In this document: piece by piece, positions 57,102 through 64,000 of the stretch | Position numbering within the stretch: the first letter of the stretch is position 1 | Layout of the letters: every line of letters begins with the position of its first letter | Assembly (NCBI RefSeq): GCF_000599885.1 | Contig: NZ_JFGT01000005.1 | Location: forward strand, 1,178,001-1,242,000 | Source of the DNA: Pantoea sp. IMH | Lineage (GTDB): Bacteria > Pseudomonadota > Gammaproteobacteria > Enterobacterales > Enterobacteriaceae | Direction: 5' to 3' | Length of the DNA stretch: 64,000 nucleotides | Made by a program: the position numbers and the translations under genes | Notes under the pieces: model-generated | The model's database searches: none | Told to the model about the DNA's origin: nothing | The model's input: the letters and a program-made list of their open reading frames with translations, nothing else

Positions 57102-58031
57102 TTAATGGTGATGATGGTGTGGGGCGTGCTCAGATGCGCCCCATGTCAGCTCGCAATCCTCAGTTTCACAACGCTGAAACTCCATCTGTACCGTAGCATG
57201 GGTAATCTGGTAGTGCTCATGCAGCCAGGCGTGGATGCGGTGCAGCAGGGCATCATGATCCCTTGGCGGAATAACCTGCACATGTAGCGTTATCACCGGC
57301 CTTTCACCGACCTGCCACAGATGAACATGATGGACATTCCGCACCTCTGGTACGCCTAGCGTCAGCGCTCTTTTCAGCTTATCCACGTCTATCGAGGCGG
57401 GCGTCCCTTCAAGCAACTCATGCAGGCTCTCTTTCAGCAATGCCCAGGCGCTGCGAACCACCAGTCCTGAAACAAGAATGGAAAGTATCGGATCGACAGG
57501 GGTCCATCCTGTATACATCACGATAAGCGCCGCGATAATGGCACCCACCGAGCCAAGCAGATCTCCCAGCACGTGCAGTGCCGCCGCGCGGACGTTCAGA
57601 TTTTTCTCTTCGCTGCCGCGATGAAGCAGCCAGAAGGACAATAAATTCGCCAGCAGGCCTGCTACCGCCACGCTCAACATCAGCCCACCGGCCACGGGTT
57701 CAGGCTGCATAAAACGGCGGACAGCCTCCCAGACAATCAGCAGCGTGATAACCAGCAGCGCCAGGGCGTTGACGAAGGCCGCCAGCGTAGTCAGCCTCAG
57801 CAGGCCGAACGTGCGCCGCGTGTCCGGTTTTCGCCGGGCAAACTTCATTGCCAGCAGGGCCATCAGCAGGGCGGCTGCGTCGGTCAGCATATGTCCGGCA
57901 TCCGCCAGCAGCGCCAGTGAACCGGAGATCAGCCCGCCAGCAATTTCGATAACCATAAAGCCTGCGGTAACGGCAAACGCCGCCAGCAGGCGATGGTGGT
58001 TTCCATCCTTTTCAGTGTGCGCGTGAGCCAT
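57102..58031 (-). CDS. zitB: Zinc exporter ZitB (cation diffusion facilitator)
   Basis: ZitB exports Zn2+ from cytoplasm to periplasm in exchange for protons. The 309-residue protein has six membrane helices, the active-site pairs [10 protein letters not shown] (helix 2) and [11 protein letters not shown] (helix 5), a C-terminal cytoplasmic domain and a His-rich tail (PHHHHH) plus a short N-terminal His region. Its start overlaps the end of the upstream hybrid kinase gene by 20 bp, unlike in E. coli, where zitB stands next to ybgS. This suggests translation coupled to the sensor. Confidence 0.95.
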   Translation of the reverse strand: MAHAHTEKDGNHHRLLAAFAVTAGFMVIEIAGGLISGSLALLADAGHMLTDAAALLMALLAMKFARRKPDTRRTFGLLRLTTLAAFVNALALLVITLLIVWEAVRRFMQPEPVAGGLMLSVAVAGLLANLLSFWLLHRGSEEKNLNVRAAALHVLGDLLGSVGAIIAALIVMYTGWTPVDPILSILVSGLVVRSAWALLKESLHELLEGTPASIDVDKLKRALTLGVPEVRNVHHVHLWQVGERPVITLHVQVIPPRDHDALLHRIHAWLHEHYQITHATVQMEFQRCETEDCELTWGASEHAPHHHHH

Positions 58032-61000
58032 ATTTTTCCAGTTCAGTCAGTAATTTTTCTGTTAATGATATCAACAAATTCACCTCTTCAGTATGGCGTA
58101 ACGCCGTACCCGGCCGGTTGATGACAAGCTGGCATAAGGCCGCTTCCTCGTTATAGCCCAGCATCTGCCAGCTGCCCTTCATACGGTGTATTGCCTTTTC
58201 AGCCTGCGGCCAGCTCTGGCTGGCAAGTGCAGCCTGAAGATTGTCGAGATCCTCGCGCAAGGTCAGGCGCAGCGTTTCACAAATTTTTACGAGAAAGCGG
58301 CTCTCGTGTCCTGCAAGGCTGTCCAGACGATGGGGAAGATCGTCAAAGCTCGTGCCTGGCTCCCGTGGCAGCAGCGCCTCGATCTCGCGCAGGCCGACGG
58401 GCTTAAGCAGAACGTTATCGGCAAGCCTTACTATTTCTGGTCGTTTCAGTATTTCTGCATCGGCTGAACAGAGCACGATTTGGGCACGCGAGACACCATG
58501 CCGTTCGCGCCGGCGAATGATTTTCGCCAGCGTGACGCCATCCGGATGCGGCATACTGTAATCGATAAACAGCAGATCCCAGACGTGAGTGCCAGCCAGC
58601 AGGGCGCGTCCATCAGGATAGCAGTCAGCCTGAATACCAAACCAGGCCAGCTGCTGCTGCATCACCAGCAGATTAGTGGGATGGTCATCGACGATTGCCA
58701 CGCGAAGCGCAGTAAGCGGACGGGTTGCGGGAGAAGAAGAGGCTGTGGCCTCGCCGGATTCGCTTTCGTCTGCGGGTAACCAGGGTAGCGTCACGGTAAC
58801 GGTAGTTCCCTTATCCACAACGGATTGCAGGGCGATCTCGCCGCCCATACGGGAGACAATCTCTTTGCAGATGGAAAGGCCAAGGCCGCTGCCCTGTACG
58901 GAAAGCTGTCGGCCAGAAGGGGTCTGATACCAGGGTTCGAAAAGCTGAGCCTGCTCCGTTTCCGGGATACCCCTACCGCTGTCGATAACCTGAAGCTGCA
59001 GCATCTGGCTCTCGTCTGCGGCGGCAAGCGTCACCCGGATTTCACCCTGGCGGGTAAATTTAATGGCGTTACCGATCAGATTATTGGCGATCTGCTGTAG
59101 CCGTTCGCCATCTATCGAGATGATGGCGGGCAGTGGCGTCAGCGCATCAACACGAAACAGGGGGCCATTCTGACGCATCAGCGGATGATAGACATCCGCC
59201 AGGCGCGTCAGCCATTTACCAGGATCGAGTGGGTGAGGGGAGAGCGTAAAAGTGTTGCTCTCGACGCGGGCATGATCCTGAAGATCGTTAAGCAGAGTCA
59301 GCAACGCGGCGGCGCTGCTGTGGATCACGTCCAGGTTTTGAACGGCGGGCTGGCGGGCAACTTCCAGCTCCAGCAGGCCCAGAATAGCCTGCATCGGCGT
59401 GCGCAGTTCGTGGCTGACCGTGGCGAGAAACTGACTCTTCATCCGGTTAGCGCGATCGGCTTCTTCCCGTGCCTGTTCAAGTTGCCGACGCTGAATCCGT
59501 TCCCGGCGCTGCTCCAGATAGCGGCGCAGCAGCAGAATCAGCAGAAAAACGATGGCAAACAGGGCGGCGATCAGCACGAAAAGCGAAACGGGACGCATTG
59601 TATTGCCATCGCCTTCCGCCAGGACGGAGCTGTTGCTGCTCCAGTTTTCCCGCATGCGCTGCTGAGTATCCGAAGGGATCTGCTGAAGTCCGCTATTCAG
59701 CAAGGTAAGCAGCAGAGGATGGTCAGAGGAGACGCCAAGCGTCACCGGCCATGCGGTATCACTGGCGGCGAAGGCCAGACGAATAGCGTCACGATGGCGT
59801 GCCTGAATTTGCCAGCGTGCAGAGAGCACGTTATCGGTTAAGGCGTCAATCTGTCCGTTCGCCAGCGCATCATAGAGCGATTTGCTGTCATCAAAAATGA
59901 CGGCATTCACCTCGTTGGGTAACAATTTGCGGGCAATATCGCCACGGCGCAGGCCGACCCGTTTGCCCTTTAATGCAGCCCAGTGCGTGACGGGCGGTGA
60001 AGATTGAGAAACGTAAACGCCCCAGAGCGCACGCCAGATGGGCAGCGTCGTGCTGCGCATCGCATCATCGCCGGTCAGGGGCAGCGTTAGCTGGATCATC
60101 ACGCGGCCCTGCGCCAGCAGCGTCTCAGCCTGCTCCGCATTGCTGACCCAGCGTGGCTGGAAGCGTAAACCGCTATTCTGACCAATGATATTCAACAGCT
60201 CGACGCTGTAGCCGCCAGGCTGTCCGTCAGCGGTACGATAGCTCCAGGGATAGTCGTCGACGATCGCCGCATAGGTGATGACCGGATGCTGCGCTATCCA
60301 GTTTCTCTCCATTGGAGAGAGGCGAGCGGTATTGGTGTCCTGATAGCGCGGGAGCGAACTGCTCCAGCGTCCCTGAATCCCGTTCACCACCTCCATCGGC
60401 AACTGCCGTATCGCTCTGTCCAGTTGAGCGGTGAGCGCTGGCGAGGCGGTGATCGCCCGCAGCTGCAGCAAACCGGGCGCCAGCGGTGAAGCAAGCTGAA
60501 ATATCTGCCCCTGCTGAAGCTGACTGAGCAGAAAGCCTGCGCTGGTTTCATCCGCAATCACATAGTCGCTTTCATTATTCAGCAGGGCGTTGAGCGCCTG
60601 GAGATCGTTATCAACAACGTGCCAGTGGCGGTTTTTAGCAAAGGCGGGATCGACGAGCGCCAGCGCCGGGCGGCTGATAGCAATTCTGGCATTGCTGGAG
60701 TTGAACATCACGGGACGTAAATTATCCCGGCTGCGATAGATGCGTAACGGGCTGGTGAACCAGGGCGCGGTGGCATTCTCTTCGCTGGCATCGCGCTGCG
60801 GCACGCCAAATATAATATCCAGCTTCCCTTCTGCTAACGCCAGCTTCAGTTCCTGCCAGTCGCTGTAGCCTGTTACCCTGAAGCGCATCCCCGTACTCTG
60901 GCCCAGCGCCACCAGATAATCTGCATTAATGCCGTAAAGATCCTGACCGACCACCATATTCCAGGGCGTACCGTTATCCCGCAGGATACCGACCCGCAGC

Positions 61001-61149
61001 GTCTGCGCCTGGCCGCTGCCCGGTTCAAGTGGCACCATTTCCTGGGGGATCATCACGCTGCCAACGGGGCGCAGTTCAGCGCTGGCGGAATAACTCAGCA
61101 GCAGCAAAAGAAACAGCATTGCCCGCATTATCACTGCTGCGATTTCCAT
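58012..61149 (-). CDS. BvgS/EvgS-type hybrid sensor histidine kinase
   Basis: A 1045-residue unorthodox kinase. After a signal peptide ([17 protein letters not shown]) come two periplasmic solute-binding-like domains (about 50-265 and 290-505), a membrane helix (521-542), a short coiled linker without PAS domain, HisKA with phospho-His580 (SHELRTP), HATPase (N box 690-698, GRGIPE and GSGLGLSI), a receiver with Asp863 (FIDYSMP) and an Hpt domain with His988 (IHRMKGSW). It overlaps the upstream response regulator and downstream zitB. The ATG at 61128, two bases after the regulator stop, is an alternative start that removes seven residues. The ligand is unknown; zinc or an amino acid-type ligand is possible. 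Confidence 0.9.
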   Translation of the reverse strand: MEIAAVIMRAMLFLLLLLSYSASAELRPVGSVMIPQEMVPLEPGSGQAQTLRVGILRDNGTPWNMVVGQDLYGINADYLVALGQSTGMRFRVTGYSDWQELKLALAEGKLDIIFGVPQRDASEENATAPWFTSPLRIYRSRDNLRPVMFNSSNARIAISRPALALVDPAFAKNRHWHVVDNDLQALNALLNNESDYVIADETSAGFLLSQLQQGQIFQLASPLAPGLLQLRAITASPALTAQLDRAIRQLPMEVVNGIQGRWSSSLPRYQDTNTARLSPMERNWIAQHPVITYAAIVDDYPWSYRTADGQPGGYSVELLNIIGQNSGLRFQPRWVSNAEQAETLLAQGRVMIQLTLPLTGDDAMRSTTLPIWRALWGVYVSQSSPPVTHWAALKGKRVGLRRGDIARKLLPNEVNAVIFDDSKSLYDALANGQIDALTDNVLSARWQIQARHRDAIRLAFAASDTAWPVTLGVSSDHPLLLTLLNSGLQQIPSDTQQRMRENWSSNSSVLAEGDGNTMRPVSLFVLIAALFAIVFLLILLLRRYLEQRRERIQRRQLEQAREEADRANRMKSQFLATVSHELRTPMQAILGLLELEVARQPAVQNLDVIHSSAAALLTLLNDLQDHARVESNTFTLSPHPLDPGKWLTRLADVYHPLMRQNGPLFRVDALTPLPAIISIDGERLQQIANNLIGNAIKFTRQGEIRVTLAAADESQMLQLQVIDSGRGIPETEQAQLFEPWYQTPSGRQLSVQGSGLGLSICKEIVSRMGGEIALQSVVDKGTTVTVTLPWLPADESESGEATASSSPATRPLTALRVAIVDDHPTNLLVMQQQLAWFGIQADCYPDGRALLAGTHVWDLLFIDYSMPHPDGVTLAKIIRRRERHGVSRAQIVLCSADAEILKRPEIVRLADNVLLKPVGLREIEALLPREPGTSFDDLPHRLDSLAGHESRFLVKICETLRLTLREDLDNLQAALASQSWPQAEKAIHRMKGSWQMLGYNEEAALCQLVINRPGTALRHTEEVNLLISLTEKLLTELEKYGSRAH

Positions 61150-61721
61150 AATTCAGCCAGTTCCACAACTGAAACCGCGCCGGTTTTTGCCATGATATTT
61201 TTTTTATGGGTGCTGACCGTTTTGTTACTGATATTGAGCTGTGCGGCAATCTGCAGATTAGAAAGGCCGCGAGCCAGCAGCGGCAGGATCTGCTGCTCTT
61301 TGGCGGTCAGTACGTTTTGACTCTGTTCTTCTGCTGACTGGGGAGGAAAGGCACGCTGCCCGCCCAGTACCGCCAGAATTGCCGACAATAACTGTGGCAT
61401 AGGCTGACGTTTAGCAACGTAGCCTGAGGCGCCAGCGGCATCGGCAAGACGCTGATAAACCCGCTCCTCCTGGGCTGAATAGATGATTACCGGGCAGTGC
61501 GGATAGCGGCGTCGCAGCGTTTTCAGCAGTTGAAGACCATCTGTCTCCGGCAGGCCAATATCCAGTACCACCACCTCAACCGGCCCGGCGGCCAACGCCG
61601 AAAGTGCGAGCGGCTCGTTTTCAGCCGAAATCAGCTTGACGGGAAAAGGGGCACGGGAGAGAGCCGCTTCAAGTGCGATATGCACCAGCGGATGATCGTC
61701 AATCAGCAGCAGCCTAATCAT
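61131..61721 (-). CDS. LuxR-type response regulator (EvgA/BvgA-like)
   Basis: A 196-residue response regulator with a receiver domain (1-~120; acidic pocket Asp8/Asp9, phospho-Asp54 in VVLDIGLPETDG, Lys104) and a C-terminal NarL/LuxR helix-turn-helix (from about LTAKEQQILPLLARGLSNLQ, then IAAQLNISNKTVSTHKKNIM). Its stop lies inside the kinase gene's start region, so regulator and kinase are a cognate, co-translated pair. The targets are not known; zitB downstream in the same operon is one candidate. Confidence 0.92.
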   Translation of the reverse strand: MIRLLLIDDHPLVHIALEAALSRAPFPVKLISAENEPLALSALAAGPVEVVVLDIGLPETDGLQLLKTLRRRYPHCPVIIYSAQEERVYQRLADAAGASGYVAKRQPMPQLLSAILAVLGGQRAFPPQSAEEQSQNVLTAKEQQILPLLARGLSNLQIAAQLNISNKTVSTHKKNIMAKTGAVSVVELAELWKSQQ

Positions 61722-61795
61722 GGCATTGTCCGGAAAAATCAGCAGAGGGAGAGAATAACGTAATCAGGACAGGGATGTAACTTAAGGGGAAATGT

Positions 61796-61819
61796 AAAAG
61801 GAGAGCCGAAGCTCTCCTT
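61796..61819 (-). terminator. Intrinsic terminator after ybgS
   Basis: AAGGAGAGC / GCTCTCCTT stem with a 4-nt CGAA (on plus) loop; on the minus strand it ends in TTTTACATTT. It lies 20 bp after the ybgS stop codon and separates it from the regulator operon. Confidence 0.88.
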
Positions 61820-61838
61820 ATCTTACAGCGAAGCGGAA

Positions 61839-62177
61839 TTAGTGCGTGGTGCCATCGGTAGTGGTGTTCGCATCCGGACCCACTTTTTTGTTCATATCCG
61901 GGCACTTGCCATCTTTACACTGCGTATTTTCATGCATCTGATCGGCAGACATGTTGGTTGAGCCGTCAGCCTGCGTATTTGGCGAAGTGGCGTTACCTGT
62001 GTTGTTGATATCATTGTTATCAACATTATTAGGCTGCAGATTCTGTTTCGCGCTGCCCGATACTGCGCCTGCATCAGCGGCCTGATTGGCACCGCCGTTG
62101 CTGTCCGCTGCCATTGCCGCGCCGCTGCCCAGGGTCATTGCTGCTGTTAAAAAAACGATTGCGAACTTATTCATCAT
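61839..62177 (-). CDS. ybgS: YbgS, secreted protein of unknown function
   Basis: A 112-residue protein (E. coli YbgS 126) with a signal peptide ending in AAMA and a mature part rich in Asn, Asp, Gly, Thr and Ala. Conserved blocks shared with E. coli YbgS are QNLQPNNVDNND and CKDGKCPDMNKKV and the C-terminal TTDGTTH. A Cys pair in CKDGKC may form a disulfide or bind a metal. It lies upstream of aroG and near zitB as in E. coli, but here the regulator-kinase pair is inserted between it and zitB. The function is unknown. Confidence 0.85.
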   Translation of the reverse strand: MMNKFAIVFLTAAMTLGSGAAMAADSNGGANQAADAGAVSGSAKQNLQPNNVDNNDINNTGNATSPNTQADGSTNMSADQMHENTQCKDGKCPDMNKKVGPDANTTTDGTTH

Positions 62178-62468
62178 CAGACTCCGTAAATTAGTGAATA
62201 TTCTCGAACCAAATTCCGCAAGGGCCTTTTAATCGCAGACACCTTTGGAATGGAAATAGATTACGCAGCAGACCCGTCACGCTAAAGTTAGTGATCTGTA
62301 TGCGTTTTTTTAAGTTTCAACGTTATTAAGTGTAGTAAGGATTGAAAAAACAGCAAACCTGAGCGACGCGAAAAGCTGCAAAGGTGATTTACAGCCCTGT
62401 CCCCACGCGATAAATTGAGTTTGATGCGCCTGGTGTGCAGTACGGCTTTTGACATTACTGGAATAACT

Positions 62469-63521
62469 ATGACTTATCAGAATGATGACTTGCGAATCAA
62501 AGAGATAAAAGAGCTTTTACCTCCCGTTGCCCTGCTTGAAAAATACCCTGCCACGGAAATGGCGGGCAAAACCGTTTCAGATGCGCGCCAGGCGATACAC
62601 CATATTCTGCAAAAGAAAGACGATCGTCTGCTGGTGGTGATTGGCCCCTGCTCGATCCATGATACGAAAGCGGCAAAAGAGTACGCGGAACGCCTGCTCA
62701 GCCTGCGTCATGAGCTGAGTGATTCGCTGGAAATTGTGATGCGCGTTTACTTTGAAAAACCACGCACCACGGTAGGCTGGAAAGGATTGATCAACGATCC
62801 CTATATGGACGGTAGCTTCCAGATCAACGACGGTCTGCGCATCGCCCGTAAGCTGCTGCTCGATATCAATGATATGGGTTTACCGACTGCCGGTGAATTT
62901 CTGGATATGATTACGCCGCAGTATCTGGCCGATCTGATGAGCTGGGGCGCGATTGGTGCAAGGACGACTGAATCTCAGGTTCACCGTGAGCTTTCTTCAG
63001 GCCTCTCCTGTCCGGTAGGTTTTAAAAACGGCACAGACGGCACCATTAAAGTCGCCATTGACGCCATCGGCGCCGCCAGCGCGCCACACTGCTTCCTCTC
63101 GGTCACCAAATATGGGCATTCCGCCATTGTGGAAACCAGCGGCAACGGCGACTGCCATATCATTCTTCGCGGTGGTAAAGAGCCCAACTACAGCGCGCAT
63201 CACGTTGACGCCGTGAAGATCGGGCTGGAAAAAGCGGGTCTGACGCCACAGGTTATGATCGATTTCAGCCATGCCAACAGCAGTAAGCAGTTCAAAAAGC
63301 AGCTTGAGGTTTCTGAGGATGTTGCGGGCCAGATCTCGGCGGGCGAGCATGCCATTGTCGGCGTGATGATTGAAAGCCACCTGGTGGAAGGAAATCAGAA
63401 TCCTGACAGTGGTGAGGCGCTGGTGTACGGCAAGAGCGTGACCGACGCCTGCATCGGCTGGGAAGATACCGAAAAAGTGCTTCGTCAGTTGTCAGCCGCA
63501 GTAAAAGCGCGTCGCGGTTAA
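62469..63521 (+). CDS. aroG: DAHP synthase, phenylalanine-sensitive
   Basis: AroG starts aromatic amino acid synthesis by joining phosphoenolpyruvate and erythrose-4-phosphate. The ATG at 62469 gives MTYQNDDLRIKEIKELLPPV and 350 residues, the E. coli length; 18 upstream codons in frame are excluded. Active-site motifs GPCSIHD, KPRTTVGWKGL, GARTTESQ and DFSHANSSK are present and the whole sequence tracks AroG rather than AroF or AroH. A palindrome GCTGCAAA-GGTGA-TTTACAGC at 62375-62395 resembles a TyrR box but with a 5-bp instead of 6-bp centre. Confidence 0.96.
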   Translation: MTYQNDDLRIKEIKELLPPVALLEKYPATEMAGKTVSDARQAIHHILQKKDDRLLVVIGPCSIHDTKAAKEYAERLLSLRHELSDSLEIVMRVYFEKPRTTVGWKGLINDPYMDGSFQINDGLRIARKLLLDINDMGLPTAGEFLDMITPQYLADLMSWGAIGARTTESQVHRELSSGLSCPVGFKNGTDGTIKVAIDAIGAASAPHCFLSVTKYGHSAIVETSGNGDCHIILRGGKEPNYSAHHVDAVKIGLEKAGLTPQVMIDFSHANSSKQFKKQLEVSEDVAGQISAGEHAIVGVMIESHLVEGNQNPDSGEALVYGKSVTDACIGWEDTEKVLRQLSAAVKARRG

Positions 63522-63564
63522 CTGCAGGGGAGGGATTACTCTTCTCTTTATGCGAGCGGCTTAG

Positions 63565-63594
63565 CAAAAAAATCCGCCGGAAGGCGGATTTTTA
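63565..63594. terminator. Bidirectional terminator between aroG and gpmA
   Basis: AATCCGCC / GGCGGATT stem with a GGAA loop, flanked by an A tract on the left and a T tract on the right. It can serve both convergent genes. Confidence 0.92.
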
Positions 63595-63608
63595 TTTATG
63601 CGCAAAAA

Positions 63609-64000
63609 TTATTTCGCTTTACCCTGGTTTGCCACGGCCGCCGCTTTCGCTGCGATTTCGTCGGCATTACCCAGATAGTAATGTTTGATTGGTTTGAAGT
63701 TTTCATCGAATTCATACACCAGCGGTACGCCGGTCGGAATGTTCAGTTCCAGAATCTCTTCTTCGCTCATATCGTCCAGGTATTTCACCAGCGCGCGCAG
63801 GGAGTTACCGTGTGCGGCGATAATGACTTTCTCGCCTTTTTTCATGCGCGGCAGAATGGACTCGTTCCAGTAAGGCAGCACGCGATCGATGGTCAGCGCC
63901 AGGCTTTCGGTGGTCGGCAGCTGCTCAGCGCTCAGGCCCGCGTAGCGCGGATCGTGGCCAGGGAAACGTTCATCGGCACGATCCAGTTCTGGTGGCGTAA
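63609..64000 (-). CDS. gpmA: 2,3-bisphosphoglycerate-dependent phosphoglycerate mutase (C-terminal part)
   Basis: GpmA interconverts 3- and 2-phosphoglycerate in glycolysis. Only the last 130 codons lie in the window; the frame is open to the right edge, where it reads [20 protein letters not shown]. The second active-site His is in [16 protein letters not shown], followed by the substrate-contacting [13 protein letters not shown] and the C-terminal tail. It is convergent with aroG, as in E. coli. Confidence 0.96.
   Translation of the reverse strand, partial: TPPELDRADERFPGHDPRYAGLSAEQLPTTESLALTIDRVLPYWNESILPRMKKGEKVIIAAHGNSLRALVKYLDDMSEEEILELNIPTGVPLVYEFDENFKPIKHYYLGNADEIAAKAAAVANQGKAK

Noticed and set aside
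62375-62395. TyrR box upstream of aroG
   Set aside because: The palindrome has a TTTACA half but its centre is 5 bp rather than 6, so it was kept as a remark and not as a feature.

Overview
The window is chromosomal DNA from a gamma-proteobacterium of the order Enterobacterales. Nearly every gene has an Escherichia coli counterpart of almost the same length and in much the same order (nag, glnS, fur-fldA, seqA-pgm, phrB-ybgI-pxp-nei, gltA-sdh-suc, cyd, tol-pal, tRNA-Lys, nadA-pnuC-zitB-ybgS-aroG-gpmA). The differences suggest a relative outside E. coli/Salmonella, and Erwiniaceae (Pantoea/Erwinia-like) is my inference: no chiP between glnS and fur, no kdp or speF-potE next to ybfA, a DUF523-DUF1722 YbgA fusion, a treR-treBC locus where E. 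coli has mngRAB, and an Ada-AlkA fusion beside a separate methyltransferase.

Layout. 1-4.5 kb: N-acetylglucosamine use (nagC start, nagA, nagB, divergent nagE) around a NagC/CRP control region. 4.6-12.3 kb: glnS, fur, fldA, ybfE, ybfF, seqA, pgm, ybfA. 12.4-21.3 kb: ybgA, phrB, ybgI, then a tight 5-oxoproline cluster (pxpB, pxpC, pxpA, two membrane proteins DUF969/DUF979, pcp) and nei. 21.5-33.2 kb: citrate synthase, succinate dehydrogenase, 2-oxoglutarate dehydrogenase and succinyl-CoA synthetase, four consecutive TCA-cycle steps. 33.2-37.6 kb: trehalose uptake and hydrolysis with a divergent TreR. 37.6-41.8 kb: the main accessory region, with a small lipoprotein, a tiny secreted Cys-rich protein and a siderophore-type ABC importer; the last two diverge from a gap holding two Zur-like palindromes. 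42.5-45.7 kb: cytochrome bd oxidase with CydX and YbgE. 45.9-51.5 kb: ybgC-tolQRAB-pal-cpoB. 51.6-52.9 kb: three identical tRNA-Lys genes embedded in tandem repeats (139/140 bp and 156 bp), each ending in a copy of the tRNA 3' end. 53.0-55.1 kb: alkylation repair. 55.3-64 kb: NAD synthesis, ZitB zinc exporter overlapping a BvgS-like hybrid kinase and its regulator, ybgS, aroG and the 3' end of gpmA.

Most of the window is ordinary core genome. The parts most worth a second look are the tRNA-Lys repeat array (resembling in architecture the rtT repeats of E. coli tyrT), the putative Zur-controlled locus, the pxp-DUF969-DUF979-pcp operon, the regulator-kinase-zitB overlap, and a run of nine G residues inside tolR. 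Functions come from recognised family features read by eye; no database search was possible.
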